DNA of 11,468 nt from JANJTY01 sp038257155 (GTDB lineage Bacteria; Pseudomonadota; Gammaproteobacteria; Xanthomonadales; Xanthomonadaceae). Of the stretch, positions 1-7,042 are shown piece after piece. Numbering within the stretch: the first letter of the stretch is position 1; each line of letters begins with the position of its first letter. Below the pieces are notes generated by a model. That model made no database searches. It was not told where the DNA came from and saw nothing but the letters and a program-made list of their open reading frames with translations. The DNA is taken from the NCBI GenBank assembly GCA_038257155.1, contig JBBSJP010000078.1, forward strand, positions 1-11,468. Reading direction: 5' to 3'. The translations under genes were made by a program, and so were the position numbers.

Positions 1-316
1 ATCCGACGCAGGGCCTGCCATTCGGGGCCGGCCTGCAGCACCGCAATGTCGGCTCCGCCGCTGCGCGGCTTGAACCGACCTACGACAGCGCGCGCATAGG
101 TCGGATCAAGCGCCGCCGCAACGCCAGACCGAGCGATAGCCATTGGCGGCGCGGATCCGACGCAGGGCCTGCCATTCGGGGCCGGCCTGCAGCACCGCAA
201 TGTCGGCTCCGCCGCTGCGCGGCTTGAACCGACCTACGACAGCGCGCGCATAGGTCGGATCAAGCGCCGCCGAAACGCCAGACCGAGCGATCAGCCTGGC
301 GGTGCGGATCCGACGC
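1..316. repeat. Tandemly duplicated 154-bp palindromic repeat (REP/REPIN-like), no gene
   Basis: Bases 1-154 are repeated almost exactly at 155-307, and the first 9 bases of a third unit follow at 308-316, where the cyclophilin stop region begins. The copies differ by one substitution near 119/273 and a few changes plus one indel in the last 20 bases. Each unit is rich in dyads. In copy 1, 48-52 pairs with 75-79 and inside it 57-61 pairs with 65-69 around a 3-base loop; the foot reads GTAG on the minus strand (80-83). An 8-base arm at 75-82 is inverted at 97-104, and 101-117 can fold onto 145-160 (7 plus 8 pairs, small bulge). GTAG-headed palindromes are the hallmark of REP elements mobilised by RAYT transposases. 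No ORF is supported here. On the minus strand this is the 3' region of the cyclophilin transcript, so the hairpins may stabilise or end it; there is no T-tract. Confidence 0.85.
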
Positions 317-321
317 GCCAG

Positions 322-837
322 TTAAGGCTTCGCCTGCTGATCCAGGGTCTCGTTCCAGCGCGTCAGGCGCGCTGCCACCTTGTCGAGCAGCGGCTGCACG
401 TCACCCTTGATGGTGATCGAGCCGATCTTCTCGCCGGCGCGGATCTGGTCGATGATGGCCTGGTCTTCGGCTCCCATCACCTCACCGAACACGGTGTGTT
501 TGCCATCAAGCCATGGGGTTGCCACGTGGGTGATGAAGAACTGGCTGCCGTTCGTGCCGGGGCCGGCATTGGCCATCGACAGCACGCCGCGGTTGTGGCG
601 CAGGTCGGCAACGATCTCGTCCTCAAAACGGTAGCCAGGTCCGCCGGTGCCTGAGCCCAAGGGACACCCGCCCTGCACCATGAAGTCGGGAATCACCCGA
701 TGAAACGTGAGGCCATTGTAGAAGCCGCGCTTGGCCAGATTGACGAAATTGGCCACGGTCAGCGGCGTCTTGTCGGGATGCAGGCGCAGGTGAATGGTGC
801 CGCGGGCGGTGGCGATTTCGGCAGTAAGTTCGTACAT
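322..837 (-). CDS. ppiB: Cytosolic peptidyl-prolyl cis-trans isomerase, cyclophilin type (PpiB-like)
   Basis: A 171-residue single-domain cyclophilin that would catalyse cis-trans isomerisation of Xaa-Pro bonds in the cytoplasm; no signal peptide is visible. Family residues are present in order: FHRVIPDFMVQGG at 45-57 (catalytic Arg47, with Phe52, Met53 and Gln55 in the pocket), MANAGPGTNGSQFFIT at 88-103 (Gln99, Phe101) and WLDGKHTVFG at 109-118 (Trp109, Leu110, His114). Length matches E. coli PpiB (about 164) with a short C-terminal extension. The ATG has a GGAG Shine-Dalgarno at 844-847, 6 nt upstream, which fixes the start. It lies 21 bp behind the P-type ATPase stop on the same strand with no terminator between, so the two are probably co-transcribed. 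Assignment to the family is secure; PpiB rather than another cytosolic paralogue is by similarity. Confidence 0.95.
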   Translation of the reverse strand: MYELTAEIATARGTIHLRLHPDKTPLTVANFVNLAKRGFYNGLTFHRVIPDFMVQGGCPLGSGTGGPGYRFEDEIVADLRHNRGVLSMANAGPGTNGSQFFITHVATPWLDGKHTVFGEVMGAEDQAIIDQIRAGEKIGSITIKGDVQPLLDKVAARLTRWNETLDQQAKP

Positions 838-858
838 GAGGAGCTCCGTTTGGGTGGC

Positions 859-3480
859 TCAGTGTAAACCGAGGCCCCTGCGACGCAGCAGCCAGGCTTT
901 CTCCACCTCCACCGCTGAAAACAGCAGGACGCCGAATCCGGCGATCCACAGCCACTCGCGCAGTCCGATCGCGGCAGTGCCCAGCAGGCCCTGTGCCAGG
1001 GGCAGGTAGGTCGTCACCAGCTGCATTACTACCAGTAGCGCCACCGCCCACAGTGCCCAGGGATTGGCGACGAGGGTGCGCCAGTGCCAGCTCGGTGCCA
1101 GCCAGCGCCGCACGTTGAACAGGTAGACCATTTCGCACACCACCAGGGTGTTCAGTGCCACGGTACGCGCCTGATCTTCGCTTTCCCCCGCAGCCAGCGC
1201 GAGTAGATAAAGACCAAAGGTACCCAGCATCATCGAGATGCCAACCCACAGCGCGCGCACGGCGGTGAACCGGTCGACCAGGCCTTCATTGCGCGGCCTG
1301 GGCGGACGCGCCATCACGTCGCTCTCCAGCGGCTCGAAGGCCAGCGCCAGCGCCAAGGTGATGGCGGTGACGGTATTGACCCAGAGGATCTGCACCGGGG
1401 TCAGCGGCAGGGCAACCCCGGCCAGCACCGCGACCAGGATCACCAGGGCCTCACCAGTATTGGTGGGCAGGGCGAACAGGATGGTCTTGCGGATGTTGTC
1501 ATAGACCCCGCGACCCTCCTCGACGCCGGACACGATGGTTGCGAAATTGTCATCCGCCAGCACCATCTCGGCCGCCTCACGCGCCGCTTCGGTGCCCTTC
1601 TGGCCCATTGCCACGCCGATATCGGCGCGCTTCAGCGCGGGGGCGTCATTGACTCCGTCGCCGGTCATCGCCACCACCCTGCCCTGCGCCTGCAGCGCTT
1701 CCACCAGGCGCAACTTGTTCTCGGGCGAGGTGCGGGCAAACACGTTTACCTGCTCGGCACGCAGTGCCAGTTGTTCCGGCTGCAGGGCATCGAGATCGGC
1801 GCCATTGAGCGCGCCCTGCGCGGTGTCGATGCCAATCAGGTCGGCGATCGCCAGGGCAGTATCAGCATGATCGCCGGTGATCATCTTTACCCGGATACCA
1901 GCGTCGCGGCAGGCACGGATCGCCGCAGGTACCGCAGCACGCGGCGGATCCGAGAAGCCGATCAGGCCAATCAGTTCAAAGCCCTCACCCACCTGATCGA
2001 TGGACATGGCACCCGCTTCACCGGCTGCCGGGCGTTGTGCCAGCGCCAGCACGCGCAGGCCTTCGCCGGCCATGCTGGCGAGCCGCTGATGCCACAGTTC
2101 CAGCTCGAGCGATTCGCGGCCCCGCGCGGCGTTGCAGCGCGCCAGAACGCGCTCGGGAGCACCCTTGAGATACACGTGATCTGCGTGACGCGTTGCCATC
2201 AACTTGTGCTCCGAGGCAAACGGCAGCATGGCCTCCCGCGGATGACGGGCACGCATATCGGCCGATCGCAGGCCAGCAGACTCAGCGAGATGCAGCAGCG
2301 CAGCTTCCAGCGGATCTGCCGACTCCAGACGCTCGGCCTCGCTGCCCAGCACGGCCGCTTCGGCCATCTGGCGAAGGTGTTCGCAGTCGCCTTCCAGCCA
2401 GTCCTCTCGCGTCTTGAGTTCGCCGGCCAGGGTCAGGTGCGTAGCCTGCAGTTCATTGCTGGTCAGCGTGCCAGTCTTGTCCGAACAGATCGTGTCGACC
2501 GAGCCCAGGGTCTCCACTGCCGGCAAGCGCCGGACGATGGCCTTGCGCACCGCCATGCGCCGCACCCCAACCGCCAGGGTAATGGTGATGATCGCGGGCA
2601 AGCCTTCGGGAATGGCGGCCACCGCCAATGCCACTGCGGCCATGAAGGTCTGCCCCGGCAGTTGATCGTGCAGCAGCCAGGCCAGCAGCATCAGCAAGCC
2701 TGCAACGACAAGGATCACCACACTGAGACGCTGCCCGAAGCGGGTGATCTGCTGCAGCAGAGGCGTCTCCAGGTGCCGGACCTCGCCGAGCAGTCCGGTG
2801 ATGCGGCCAATCTCGGTGGCGGCCCCGGTATCCACCACCAGCGCTTCGGCCTGACCCTTCACCACCAGGGTTCCGGACCAGGCCATGCCGAGGCGCTCGG
2901 CCAATGGAGTCTCCGCTGGCAGCGCGGCGCTACGCTTGCTCACCGGCAATGATTCGCCAGTCAACGGCGCCTCGTCGATGCCCAGGTCATGACACTCGCA
3001 CAGGCGCAGGTCGGCCGGCACGCGGTCGCCCGGCTTCAGCTTGACCCGATCGCCTGGCACCAGATCCTGCGCATCGATGCGCTGCCAGTGGCCATCGCGT
3101 CGCACCCGTGCAGTTCGCCCGACCATGGCGCCGATAGCCTCCATGGCGCGCGCCGCCTTGCCTTCCTGCACGTAGCCGATCAGCGCATTGGCCAGCACAA
3201 CGATGCCGATCACCGCACTGTCCACCGGATGCCCCAGCAGCCAGGCCGCGAGGGCCGCCAGCACAAGCAGATAGATCAGCACATTGTGAAACTGGCGCAG
3301 GAAGCGCAGCAACGCGGACTGGCGTGGCGGTGGTGGCAGGCGATTCGGGCCGAAGCGCATCAGGCGCTCGGCGGCCTCAGGCCCACTCAGTCCCTCAGGC
3401 GGGGAGCCCAGTCGCTCGGCTGCCTCACCCGTCTCGACGGCATGCCAGGCAATCGGCGCCGAATGCTTCGCAGTATTCAT
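859..3480 (-). CDS. Cation-transporting P-type ATPase (P2-like, Pma1/PacL-related)
   Basis: An 873-residue integral membrane ion pump. Domains in order: N-terminal cation-ATPase region (about 10-75), first helix pair (about 65-105), actuator domain with TGES at 174-177, M3/M4 with PEGLP at 291-295, phosphorylation motif DKTGTLT with the phospho-Asp at 334, nucleotide-binding KGAPE at 439-443, ITGDH at 534-538, hinge TGDGVNDAP at 606-614, and six C-terminal helices from about 665. Relative to SERCA, M4 keeps Glu (PEGLP) and M5 keeps Asn674 and Glu677, and M6 has Asn702 and Thr705, but the position equivalent to SERCA Asp800 is Ala706. That favours a bacterial Pma1-like branch over a true calcium pump; the transported ion cannot be read from sequence. 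The start is the ATG preceded by a weak GGTGA. The gene follows the small membrane protein by 103 bp containing a candidate promoter and precedes the cyclophilin by 21 bp. Confidence 0.95.
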   Translation of the reverse strand: MNTAKHSAPIAWHAVETGEAAERLGSPPEGLSGPEAAERLMRFGPNRLPPPPRQSALLRFLRQFHNVLIYLLVLAALAAWLLGHPVDSAVIGIVVLANALIGYVQEGKAARAMEAIGAMVGRTARVRRDGHWQRIDAQDLVPGDRVKLKPGDRVPADLRLCECHDLGIDEAPLTGESLPVSKRSAALPAETPLAERLGMAWSGTLVVKGQAEALVVDTGAATEIGRITGLLGEVRHLETPLLQQITRFGQRLSVVILVVAGLLMLLAWLLHDQLPGQTFMAAVALAVAAIPEGLPAIITITLAVGVRRMAVRKAIVRRLPAVETLGSVDTICSDKTGTLTSNELQATHLTLAGELKTREDWLEGDCEHLRQMAEAAVLGSEAERLESADPLEAALLHLAESAGLRSADMRARHPREAMLPFASEHKLMATRHADHVYLKGAPERVLARCNAARGRESLELELWHQRLASMAGEGLRVLALAQRPAAGEAGAMSIDQVGEGFELIGLIGFSDPPRAAVPAAIRACRDAGIRVKMITGDHADTALAIADLIGIDTAQGALNGADLDALQPEQLALRAEQVNVFARTSPENKLRLVEALQAQGRVVAMTGDGVNDAPALKRADIGVAMGQKGTEAAREAAEMVLADDNFATIVSGVEEGRGVYDNIRKTILFALPTNTGEALVILVAVLAGVALPLTPVQILWVNTVTAITLALALAFEPLESDVMARPPRPRNEGLVDRFTAVRALWVGISMMLGTFGLYLLALAAGESEDQARTVALNTLVVCEMVYLFNVRRWLAPSWHWRTLVANPWALWAVALLVVMQLVTTYLPLAQGLLGTAAIGLREWLWIAGFGVLLFSAVEVEKAWLLRRRGLGLH

Positions 3481-3511
3481 CAGTCACCGCACGCGAAATG
3501 GCACAGCTGCG

Positions 3512-3557
3512 ATTCTGAACGTGTTCGAGTGACTGGATCTGGACTTCGATCAAGTCC
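3512..3557 (-). promoter_or_regulatory. Candidate FNR/ANR-type class II promoter of the P-type ATPase gene
   Basis: On the minus strand TTGAT-N4-GTCCA occupies 3540-3553. The first half matches the FNR/ANR consensus TTGAT-N4-ATCAA fully, the second half 3 of 5. A -10-like CAGAAT lies at 3512-3517. The box centre (3546.5) is exactly 32 bp from the -10 centre (3514.5), which is the class II arrangement (box at -41.5); the inferred transcription start is near 3505, 25 nt before the ATG. The same bases also form a 6-bp inverted repeat, 3541-3546 with 3552-3557 around a 5-base loop, that could instead be the operator of another regulator. Confidence 0.4.
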
Positions 3558-3583
3558 ATGCACGGCTCAATTCAGCGGCGGGT

Positions 3584-3814
3584 TCAGCCGGATTGCTTGC
3601 GCAGATGGTGAACGATCTGCACGGCGCTCACTCCGATCAGCACAACGCCCAGCACCAGCATGAGGGTGGCAACGCCGTCCTGTGCCAGGACCCCCAGCGC
3701 CTCGTCCATATCCGCGAATAGCCCGAGCGCACCCAGTGTCATCAGCGCAAGGCCCGCCATATCCAGCAGCAGCAGCCAGACAGGGAAAGGAAAGACCGAT
3801 TTGCCATTGCTCAT
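3584..3814 (-). CDS. Small two-helix inner-membrane protein, function unknown
   Basis: A 76-residue protein I do not recognise. It has two hydrophobic segments, roughly residues 10-32 and 46-66, separated by an acidic turn containing DMDE, and a basic C-terminus (HHLRKQ), which suggests a hairpin membrane protein with both ends in the cytoplasm. The start is well supported: a full AGGAGGT Shine-Dalgarno at 3822-3828 lies 7 nt upstream of the ATG. It is read divergently from typA and is followed 103 bp later by the P-type ATPase on the same strand. It may be a small partner of that pump, but only the position says so; an unrelated membrane protein is equally possible. Confidence 0.8.
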   Translation of the reverse strand: MSNGKSVFPFPVWLLLLDMAGLALMTLGALGLFADMDEALGVLAQDGVATLMLVLGVVLIGVSAVQIVHHLRKQSG

Positions 3815-3864
3815 TCCAATGACCTCCTGAATACCAATTCAGCCTTGCCGGCCGGATTAGCCGG

Positions 3865-3870
3865 TATACT
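3865..3870 (+). promoter_or_regulatory. Candidate -10 element for typA
   Basis: TATACT matches the -10 consensus at 5 of 6 positions in the divergent intergenic region. The nearest -35-like hexamer, TTGCCG at 3845-3850, is only 14 bp away, so the -35 is poor. The implied transcript start near 3877 gives a leader of about 80 nt. Confidence 0.4.
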
Positions 3871-3958
3871 GGCGAGCTAAGCCGGTGCCCCTGATCAGGC
3901 CTGAGCTCCCGATTCTTACCCCAGCCGAGAGTCTGCGCCCAGCGCGCAGCGTATTCCA

Positions 3959-5803
3959 ATGTCCATCGAAACCCTGCGCAATATCGCCATCGTCGCCCAC
4001 GTCGACCACGGCAAGACCACCCTGGTCGACCAGCTGCTCAAGCAGTCTGGCACCTTCTCCGACCGCGAGAAGCTGGTCGAGCGGGTGATGGACAGCAACG
4101 ATCTGGAGAAGGAGCGTGGCATCACCATCCTCTCCAAGAACACCGCGATCCGCTGGAAGTCGCCATCCGGCGAAGATTTCCGCATCAACATCGTCGACAC
4201 CCCGGGCCATGCCGATTTCGGTGGCGAGGTCGAGCGCGTGCTGTCGATGGTCGATTCGGTGCTGATCCTGGTCGACGCGATGGACGGCCCGATGCCGCAG
4301 ACCCGCTTTGTCACCCAGAAGGCCTTTGCGATGGGCTTCAAGCCGATCGTGGTGGTGAACAAGGTCGACCGCCCCGGCGCGCGTCCCGACTGGGTCGTCA
4401 ACCAGACCTTCGAACTGTTCGACCGCCTCGGTGCGAACGATGAGCAGCTCGATTTCCCGATTGTCTATGCCTCGGCACTGCACGGCTATGCCGGTCTTGA
4501 TCCAGACGTGCGTTCGGGCGACATGACGCCGCTGTTCGACGCCATCGTGCGGCACGTTTCGCCGCCGCCTGTCGATCTGGACGGCCCGTTCCAGATGCGC
4601 GTCACTTCGCTCGATTACAGCAACTACGTCGGCGTGATCGGCGTGGGCCGCATCCAGCGCGGCAAGGTGCGTCCCAACATGCAGGTCGCGGTCATCGACC
4701 GCGAAGGCAAGGCGCGCAACGCCAAGGTGCTGCAGGTGCTTGGCTTCATGGGCCTGTTGCGGCACGAGGCAACCGAGGCAAGCGCTGGCGACATCGTGGC
4801 GATCTCCGGTATCCAGGGCCTGGGCATTTCCGAGACCCTGTGCGATCCGAGCGCGGTCGAGCAGCTGCCGGTACTGAGCGTCGATGAGCCGACCATCAGC
4901 ATGACCTTCCAGGTCAATGACTCGCCCTTCGCCGGCACCAAGGAGCACAGTGGCGGCAAGTTCCTCACCAGCCGCCAGCTGCGCGACCGCCTGGTGCGCG
5001 AGACCCAGCACAATGTGTCGCTGAAGGTCGAAGACACCGAAGATGCCGACAAATTCAAGGTCTCCGGGCGCGGCGAGTTGCACCTGTCGATCCTGATCGA
5101 GACCATGCGCCGCGAAGGCTACGAGCTGGCCGTGTCGCGCCCACAGGTCATCGTGCGCGACATTGACGGCGTCAAGCAGGAGCCCTACGAGCAGCTCGTC
5201 GTTGATCTGGAGGAGCAGTTCCAGGGCGGCGTGATGGGTCGCCTCGGCGAGCGCAAGGCGCAGCTGCAGAACATGGAGCCGGACGGCAAGGGCCGCGTGC
5301 GGCTCGAGTTCCTGATCCCGGCGCGTGGCCTGATCGGGTTCCAGACCGAGTTCCGCACCCTAACCGCAGGCACCGGTCTGCTGTTCCACGTGTTCGACCA
5401 TTACGCGCCGCGCGCCGAGGGCTCGATCGGCCAGCGCCAGAACGGCGTGCTGATCTCCAACGGCACCGGCCCCTCACCGGCCTACGCGCAGATCGCCATG
5501 CAGGAGCGCGGCCGTCTGATGATCGAGCCGGGCGAGGAAATCTACGAAGGCCAGATCGTCGGCATCCACAGCAAGGACAATGACCTCACCGTCAACGCCC
5601 TGCGTGGCAAGCAGCTGACCAACTTCCGCGCTTCGGGCAAGGACGACGACGAAGGCCTGGTGCCGCCAGTGAAGTTCTCGCTGGAACAGGCGCTGGAGTT
5701 CATCGACGACGACGAACTGGTCGAAGTCACGCCGCGGCAGATCCGCCTGCGCAAGAAGTACCGCACCGAAGTCGATCGCAAGCGGGCTTCGCGCGCGGCG
5801 TAA
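3959..5803 (+). CDS. typA: Ribosome-associated translational GTPase TypA/BipA
   Basis: A 614-residue translational GTPase (E. coli BipA is 607) that binds the ribosome and supports 50S assembly and growth under stress, notably cold. The G-domain motifs are intact: P-loop AHVDHGKT at 13-20, switch I RGITI at 53-57, DTPGH at 80-84 with the catalytic His84, NKVD at 134-137 and SALHG at 172-176. These are followed by a beta-barrel domain II (about 205-300), EF-G-like domain III (about 305-385, with RGELHLS at 371-377), domain V (about 395-480) and the BipA-specific C-terminal domain with a basic end. The ATG gives the conserved N-terminus typical of the family, yet has no evident Shine-Dalgarno; instead a 6-bp hairpin (3933-3938 with 3944-3949) ends 9 nt before it. 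It is monocistronic by context: divergent from the small membrane protein and followed by a REP pair. Confidence 0.98.
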   Translation: MSIETLRNIAIVAHVDHGKTTLVDQLLKQSGTFSDREKLVERVMDSNDLEKERGITILSKNTAIRWKSPSGEDFRINIVDTPGHADFGGEVERVLSMVDSVLILVDAMDGPMPQTRFVTQKAFAMGFKPIVVVNKVDRPGARPDWVVNQTFELFDRLGANDEQLDFPIVYASALHGYAGLDPDVRSGDMTPLFDAIVRHVSPPPVDLDGPFQMRVTSLDYSNYVGVIGVGRIQRGKVRPNMQVAVIDREGKARNAKVLQVLGFMGLLRHEATEASAGDIVAISGIQGLGISETLCDPSAVEQLPVLSVDEPTISMTFQVNDSPFAGTKEHSGGKFLTSRQLRDRLVRETQHNVSLKVEDTEDADKFKVSGRGELHLSILIETMRREGYELAVSRPQVIVRDIDGVKQEPYEQLVVDLEEQFQGGVMGRLGERKAQLQNMEPDGKGRVRLEFLIPARGLIGFQTEFRTLTAGTGLLFHVFDHYAPRAEGSIGQRQNGVLISNGTGPSPAYAQIAMQERGRLMIEPGEEIYEGQIVGIHSKDNDLTVNALRGKQLTNFRASGKDDDEGLVPPVKFSLEQALEFIDDDELVEVTPRQIRLRKKYRTEVDRKRASRAA

Positions 5804-5814
5804 TCTTCCGGCTT

Positions 5815-5898
5815 CGTAGGGTGCGCCTCGGCGCACCGCGGTCTTGCCGTTCACCCCATCGCGAGGCAAACAATCGGTGCGCCAAGGCGCACCCTACG
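5815..5898. repeat. Inverted pair of REP sequences (REPIN-like element)
   Basis: Two 23-base near-identical sequences in opposite orientation, 5815-5837 and 5876-5898, are separated by 38 bp. Each is itself a palindrome (7-bp stem GTGCGCC/GGCGCAC with a 2-base centre) and each carries the GTAG tetranucleotide at its foot, pointing outwards: GTAG at 5816-5819 region on the left and CTAC at 5894-5897 on the right. This is the architecture of a REPIN, a non-autonomous element copied by a RAYT (TnpA-REP) transposase encoded elsewhere. It starts 12 bp after the typA stop and may act as a 3' stabilising structure for that transcript. Its core differs from the repeat at 1-316, so two REP families are present. 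Confidence 0.85.
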
Positions 5899-5930
5899 TG
5901 GTAATCAACAACTCGTGCTCCGCACCTCGC

Positions 5931-5960
5931 TTGAGTTGCCGCCATCTGCAGGCCAATACT
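5931..5960 (+). promoter_or_regulatory. Candidate sigma-70 promoter for the NYN-domain gene
   Basis: TTGAGT (5931-5936) and AATACT (5955-5960) are separated by 18 bp, each matching the consensus at 4 of 6 positions. The implied start near 5967 gives a 24-nt leader before the ATG at 5991. It lies just downstream of the REP pair. Confidence 0.4.
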
Positions 5961-5990
5961 GGGCAGCCTCTCCACGACGCTGAGCGCCCC

Positions 5991-6770
5991 ATGCCCGAGC
6001 CAATCACGCAGGCCCGCCTGGCCGTCCTGATCGACGCTGACAACGCGCCGCCTTCGATCGCCAAAGGCCTGATGGCCGAGATCGCGCGCTACGGCATCGC
6101 ATCGGTCAAGCGCGCGTATGGCGACTGGACAACCACTTCGCTACGCGGCTGGAAGGATGTGCTGCTCGACCTGTCGATCCAGCCAATCCAGCAGTTCGGT
6201 TACACGCGCGGCAAGAACGCCACCGATTCCGCGCTGATCATCGACGCCATGGACCTGATGCACACCGGCCGCTTCGACGGCTTCTGCTTGATCTCTTCAG
6301 ACAGCGATTTCACCCGCCTCGCCAGCCGGCTGCGCGAACAGGGCCTGATGGTGTATGGGTTCGGCGAACGCAAGACCCCGGCGCCCTTCGTGGCATCCTG
6401 CGACAAGTTCATTTTCACCGACCTGCTCGGTAGCGACGGCGGTGAATCGAACGAACGCCAGCGTGACGAAAAAGCGCTGCGCGACGATCAGCGTCTGCGT
6501 CGTCTTCTCAACGAGGCGGTTGGCGAATCCGACGATGAATCCGGCTGGGCGCCGCTGGGCCTGGTCGGCAGTCAGATCGCCAAGCAATCGCCCGAGTTCG
6601 ATCCGCGCGACTGGGGGTTTCGCAAGCTCAGCGACCTGATGCGCGCCACCGGCCTGTTCGACCTGGAAGAGCGCATCGGCGCCGACGGCCGATCGCGCAT
6701 GCTGCATGTGCGGACGCAGCCGCAGGACAAGGGCCGCAAACGCAAACCCGGTGGCGGCAACCCGGCGTGA
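5991..6770 (+). CDS. NYN-domain putative ribonuclease with C-terminal LOTUS/OST-HTH domain
   Basis: A 259-residue protein of the NYN (DUF88/LabA-like) PIN-fold family. The N-terminal domain (about 8-145) has the acidic metal-binding residues of the fold: IDADN at 14-18 (Asp15, Asp17), KNATDSALIIDAMD at 75-88 (Asp79) and ISSDSDF at 101-107 (Asp104, Asp106), consistent with a metal-dependent RNase. A charged linker (150-170) leads to an OST-HTH/LOTUS domain (about 165-240, with GWAPLG, the WGFRKLSDLM segment at 208-217 and GLFDLEER), a fold known to bind RNA, followed by a basic tail (KGRKRK). The frame is open upstream to an ATG at 5844, but that would place coding sequence through the REP pair; I chose the ATG at 5991 because family similarity begins there. 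The Shine-Dalgarno is weak. RNA substrate and pathway are unknown; a role in RNA turnover or silencing is inference from domains. Confidence 0.92.
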   Translation: MPEPITQARLAVLIDADNAPPSIAKGLMAEIARYGIASVKRAYGDWTTTSLRGWKDVLLDLSIQPIQQFGYTRGKNATDSALIIDAMDLMHTGRFDGFCLISSDSDFTRLASRLREQGLMVYGFGERKTPAPFVASCDKFIFTDLLGSDGGESNERQRDEKALRDDQRLRRLLNEAVGESDDESGWAPLGLVGSQIAKQSPEFDPRDWGFRKLSDLMRATGLFDLEERIGADGRSRMLHVRTQPQDKGRKRKPGGGNPA

Positions 6771-6800
6771 CCTGGGTGGCCAGCTTCGACAAGTGCGTCG

Positions 6801-6831
6801 GAAACGCAAAGGCCACCGCATGGGTGGCCTT
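6801..6831 (-). terminator. Hairpin terminator between the NYN gene and tRNA-Val
   Basis: A perfect 9-bp stem (6809-6817 with 6823-6831) and 5-base loop. On the minus strand it is followed by TTTGCGTTT, an interrupted U-tract, 17 bp after the tRNA-Val CCA end. On the plus strand it lies 38 bp after the NYN stop with little U-tract, so it mainly serves tRNA-Val but may act on both. Confidence 0.7.
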
Positions 6832-6847
6832 GTACTGGAACTGATCC

Positions 6848-6922
6848 TGGTGGGCGGTGCAGGGATCGAACCTGCGACCCTTGCCGTGTGAAGGCAATGC
6901 TCTACCGCTGAGCTAACCGCCC
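6848..6922 (-). tRNA. tRNA-Val(CAC)
   Basis: Full cloverleaf on the minus strand. Acceptor GGGCGGT (5' end at 6922) pairs with ACCGCCC, the D arm is GCTC/GAGC, the anticodon stem TTGCC/GGCAA encloses the loop TTCACAC so positions 34-36 are CAC, and the T arm GCAGG/CCTGC encloses TTCGATC. The discriminator is A and CCA is encoded at 6848-6850. It reads the valine codon GUG, consistent with the high-GC codon use of the neighbours. Confidence 0.97.
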
Positions 6923-6934
6923 ATCGAGCCGCGC

Positions 6935-6963
6935 AGGATACGGGCTGAACCGTCGGTCGTCAA
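6935..6963 (-). promoter_or_regulatory. Strong sigma-70 promoter of tRNA-Val with GC-rich discriminator
   Basis: On the minus strand TTGACG (6958-6963, 5 of 6) and TATCCT (6935-6940, 4 of 6 with the key T, A and final T) are separated by exactly 17 bp. The bases after the -10 are GCGCGGC, the GC-rich discriminator typical of stringently controlled stable-RNA promoters. The inferred start is about 6 nt before the mature tRNA. Confidence 0.75.
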
Positions 6964-7001
6964 TCCGTCGTGCGAATGCGTCGCTGCTGTCGTGCCCGGT
7001 T

Positions 7002-7007
7002 TATGAT
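7002..7007 (+). promoter_or_regulatory. Candidate -10 element for the secreted protein pair
   Basis: TATGAT matches the -10 consensus at 5 of 6 positions, 35 bp before the ATG at 7043. No good -35 is seen at 16-18 bp, so an activator may be needed or the call may be chance. Confidence 0.35.
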
Positions 7008-7042
7008 CCTCCCATCTCATTCCTGGAACGCGGGGAGCGGTT

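Noticed and set aside
1..316. Possible CRISPR array
   Set aside because: Only two complete units of 154 bp exist, the whole unit is repeated with no unique spacers, and no cas gene is nearby.
1771..2952. 393-codon open frame antisense to the P-type ATPase
   Set aside because: It lies wholly within a gene whose motifs are all intact; the predicted product is rich in Gln/His/Arg in the manner of antisense frames.
3857..5083. Long open frame (408 codons) antisense to typA
   Set aside because: It is the complementary frame of a certain GTPase gene with high-GC third positions; it has no recognisable domain and its product is a typical low-complexity shadow.
5844..5990. N-terminal extension of the NYN protein from an upstream ATG
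   Set aside because: It would translate through half of the REP pair; no family similarity is seen before the MPEP start at 5991 and a candidate promoter lies inside the extension.
6848..6922. Possible integration site at tRNA-Val
   Set aside because: No integrase gene and no duplicated tRNA 3' end is visible in the flanks.
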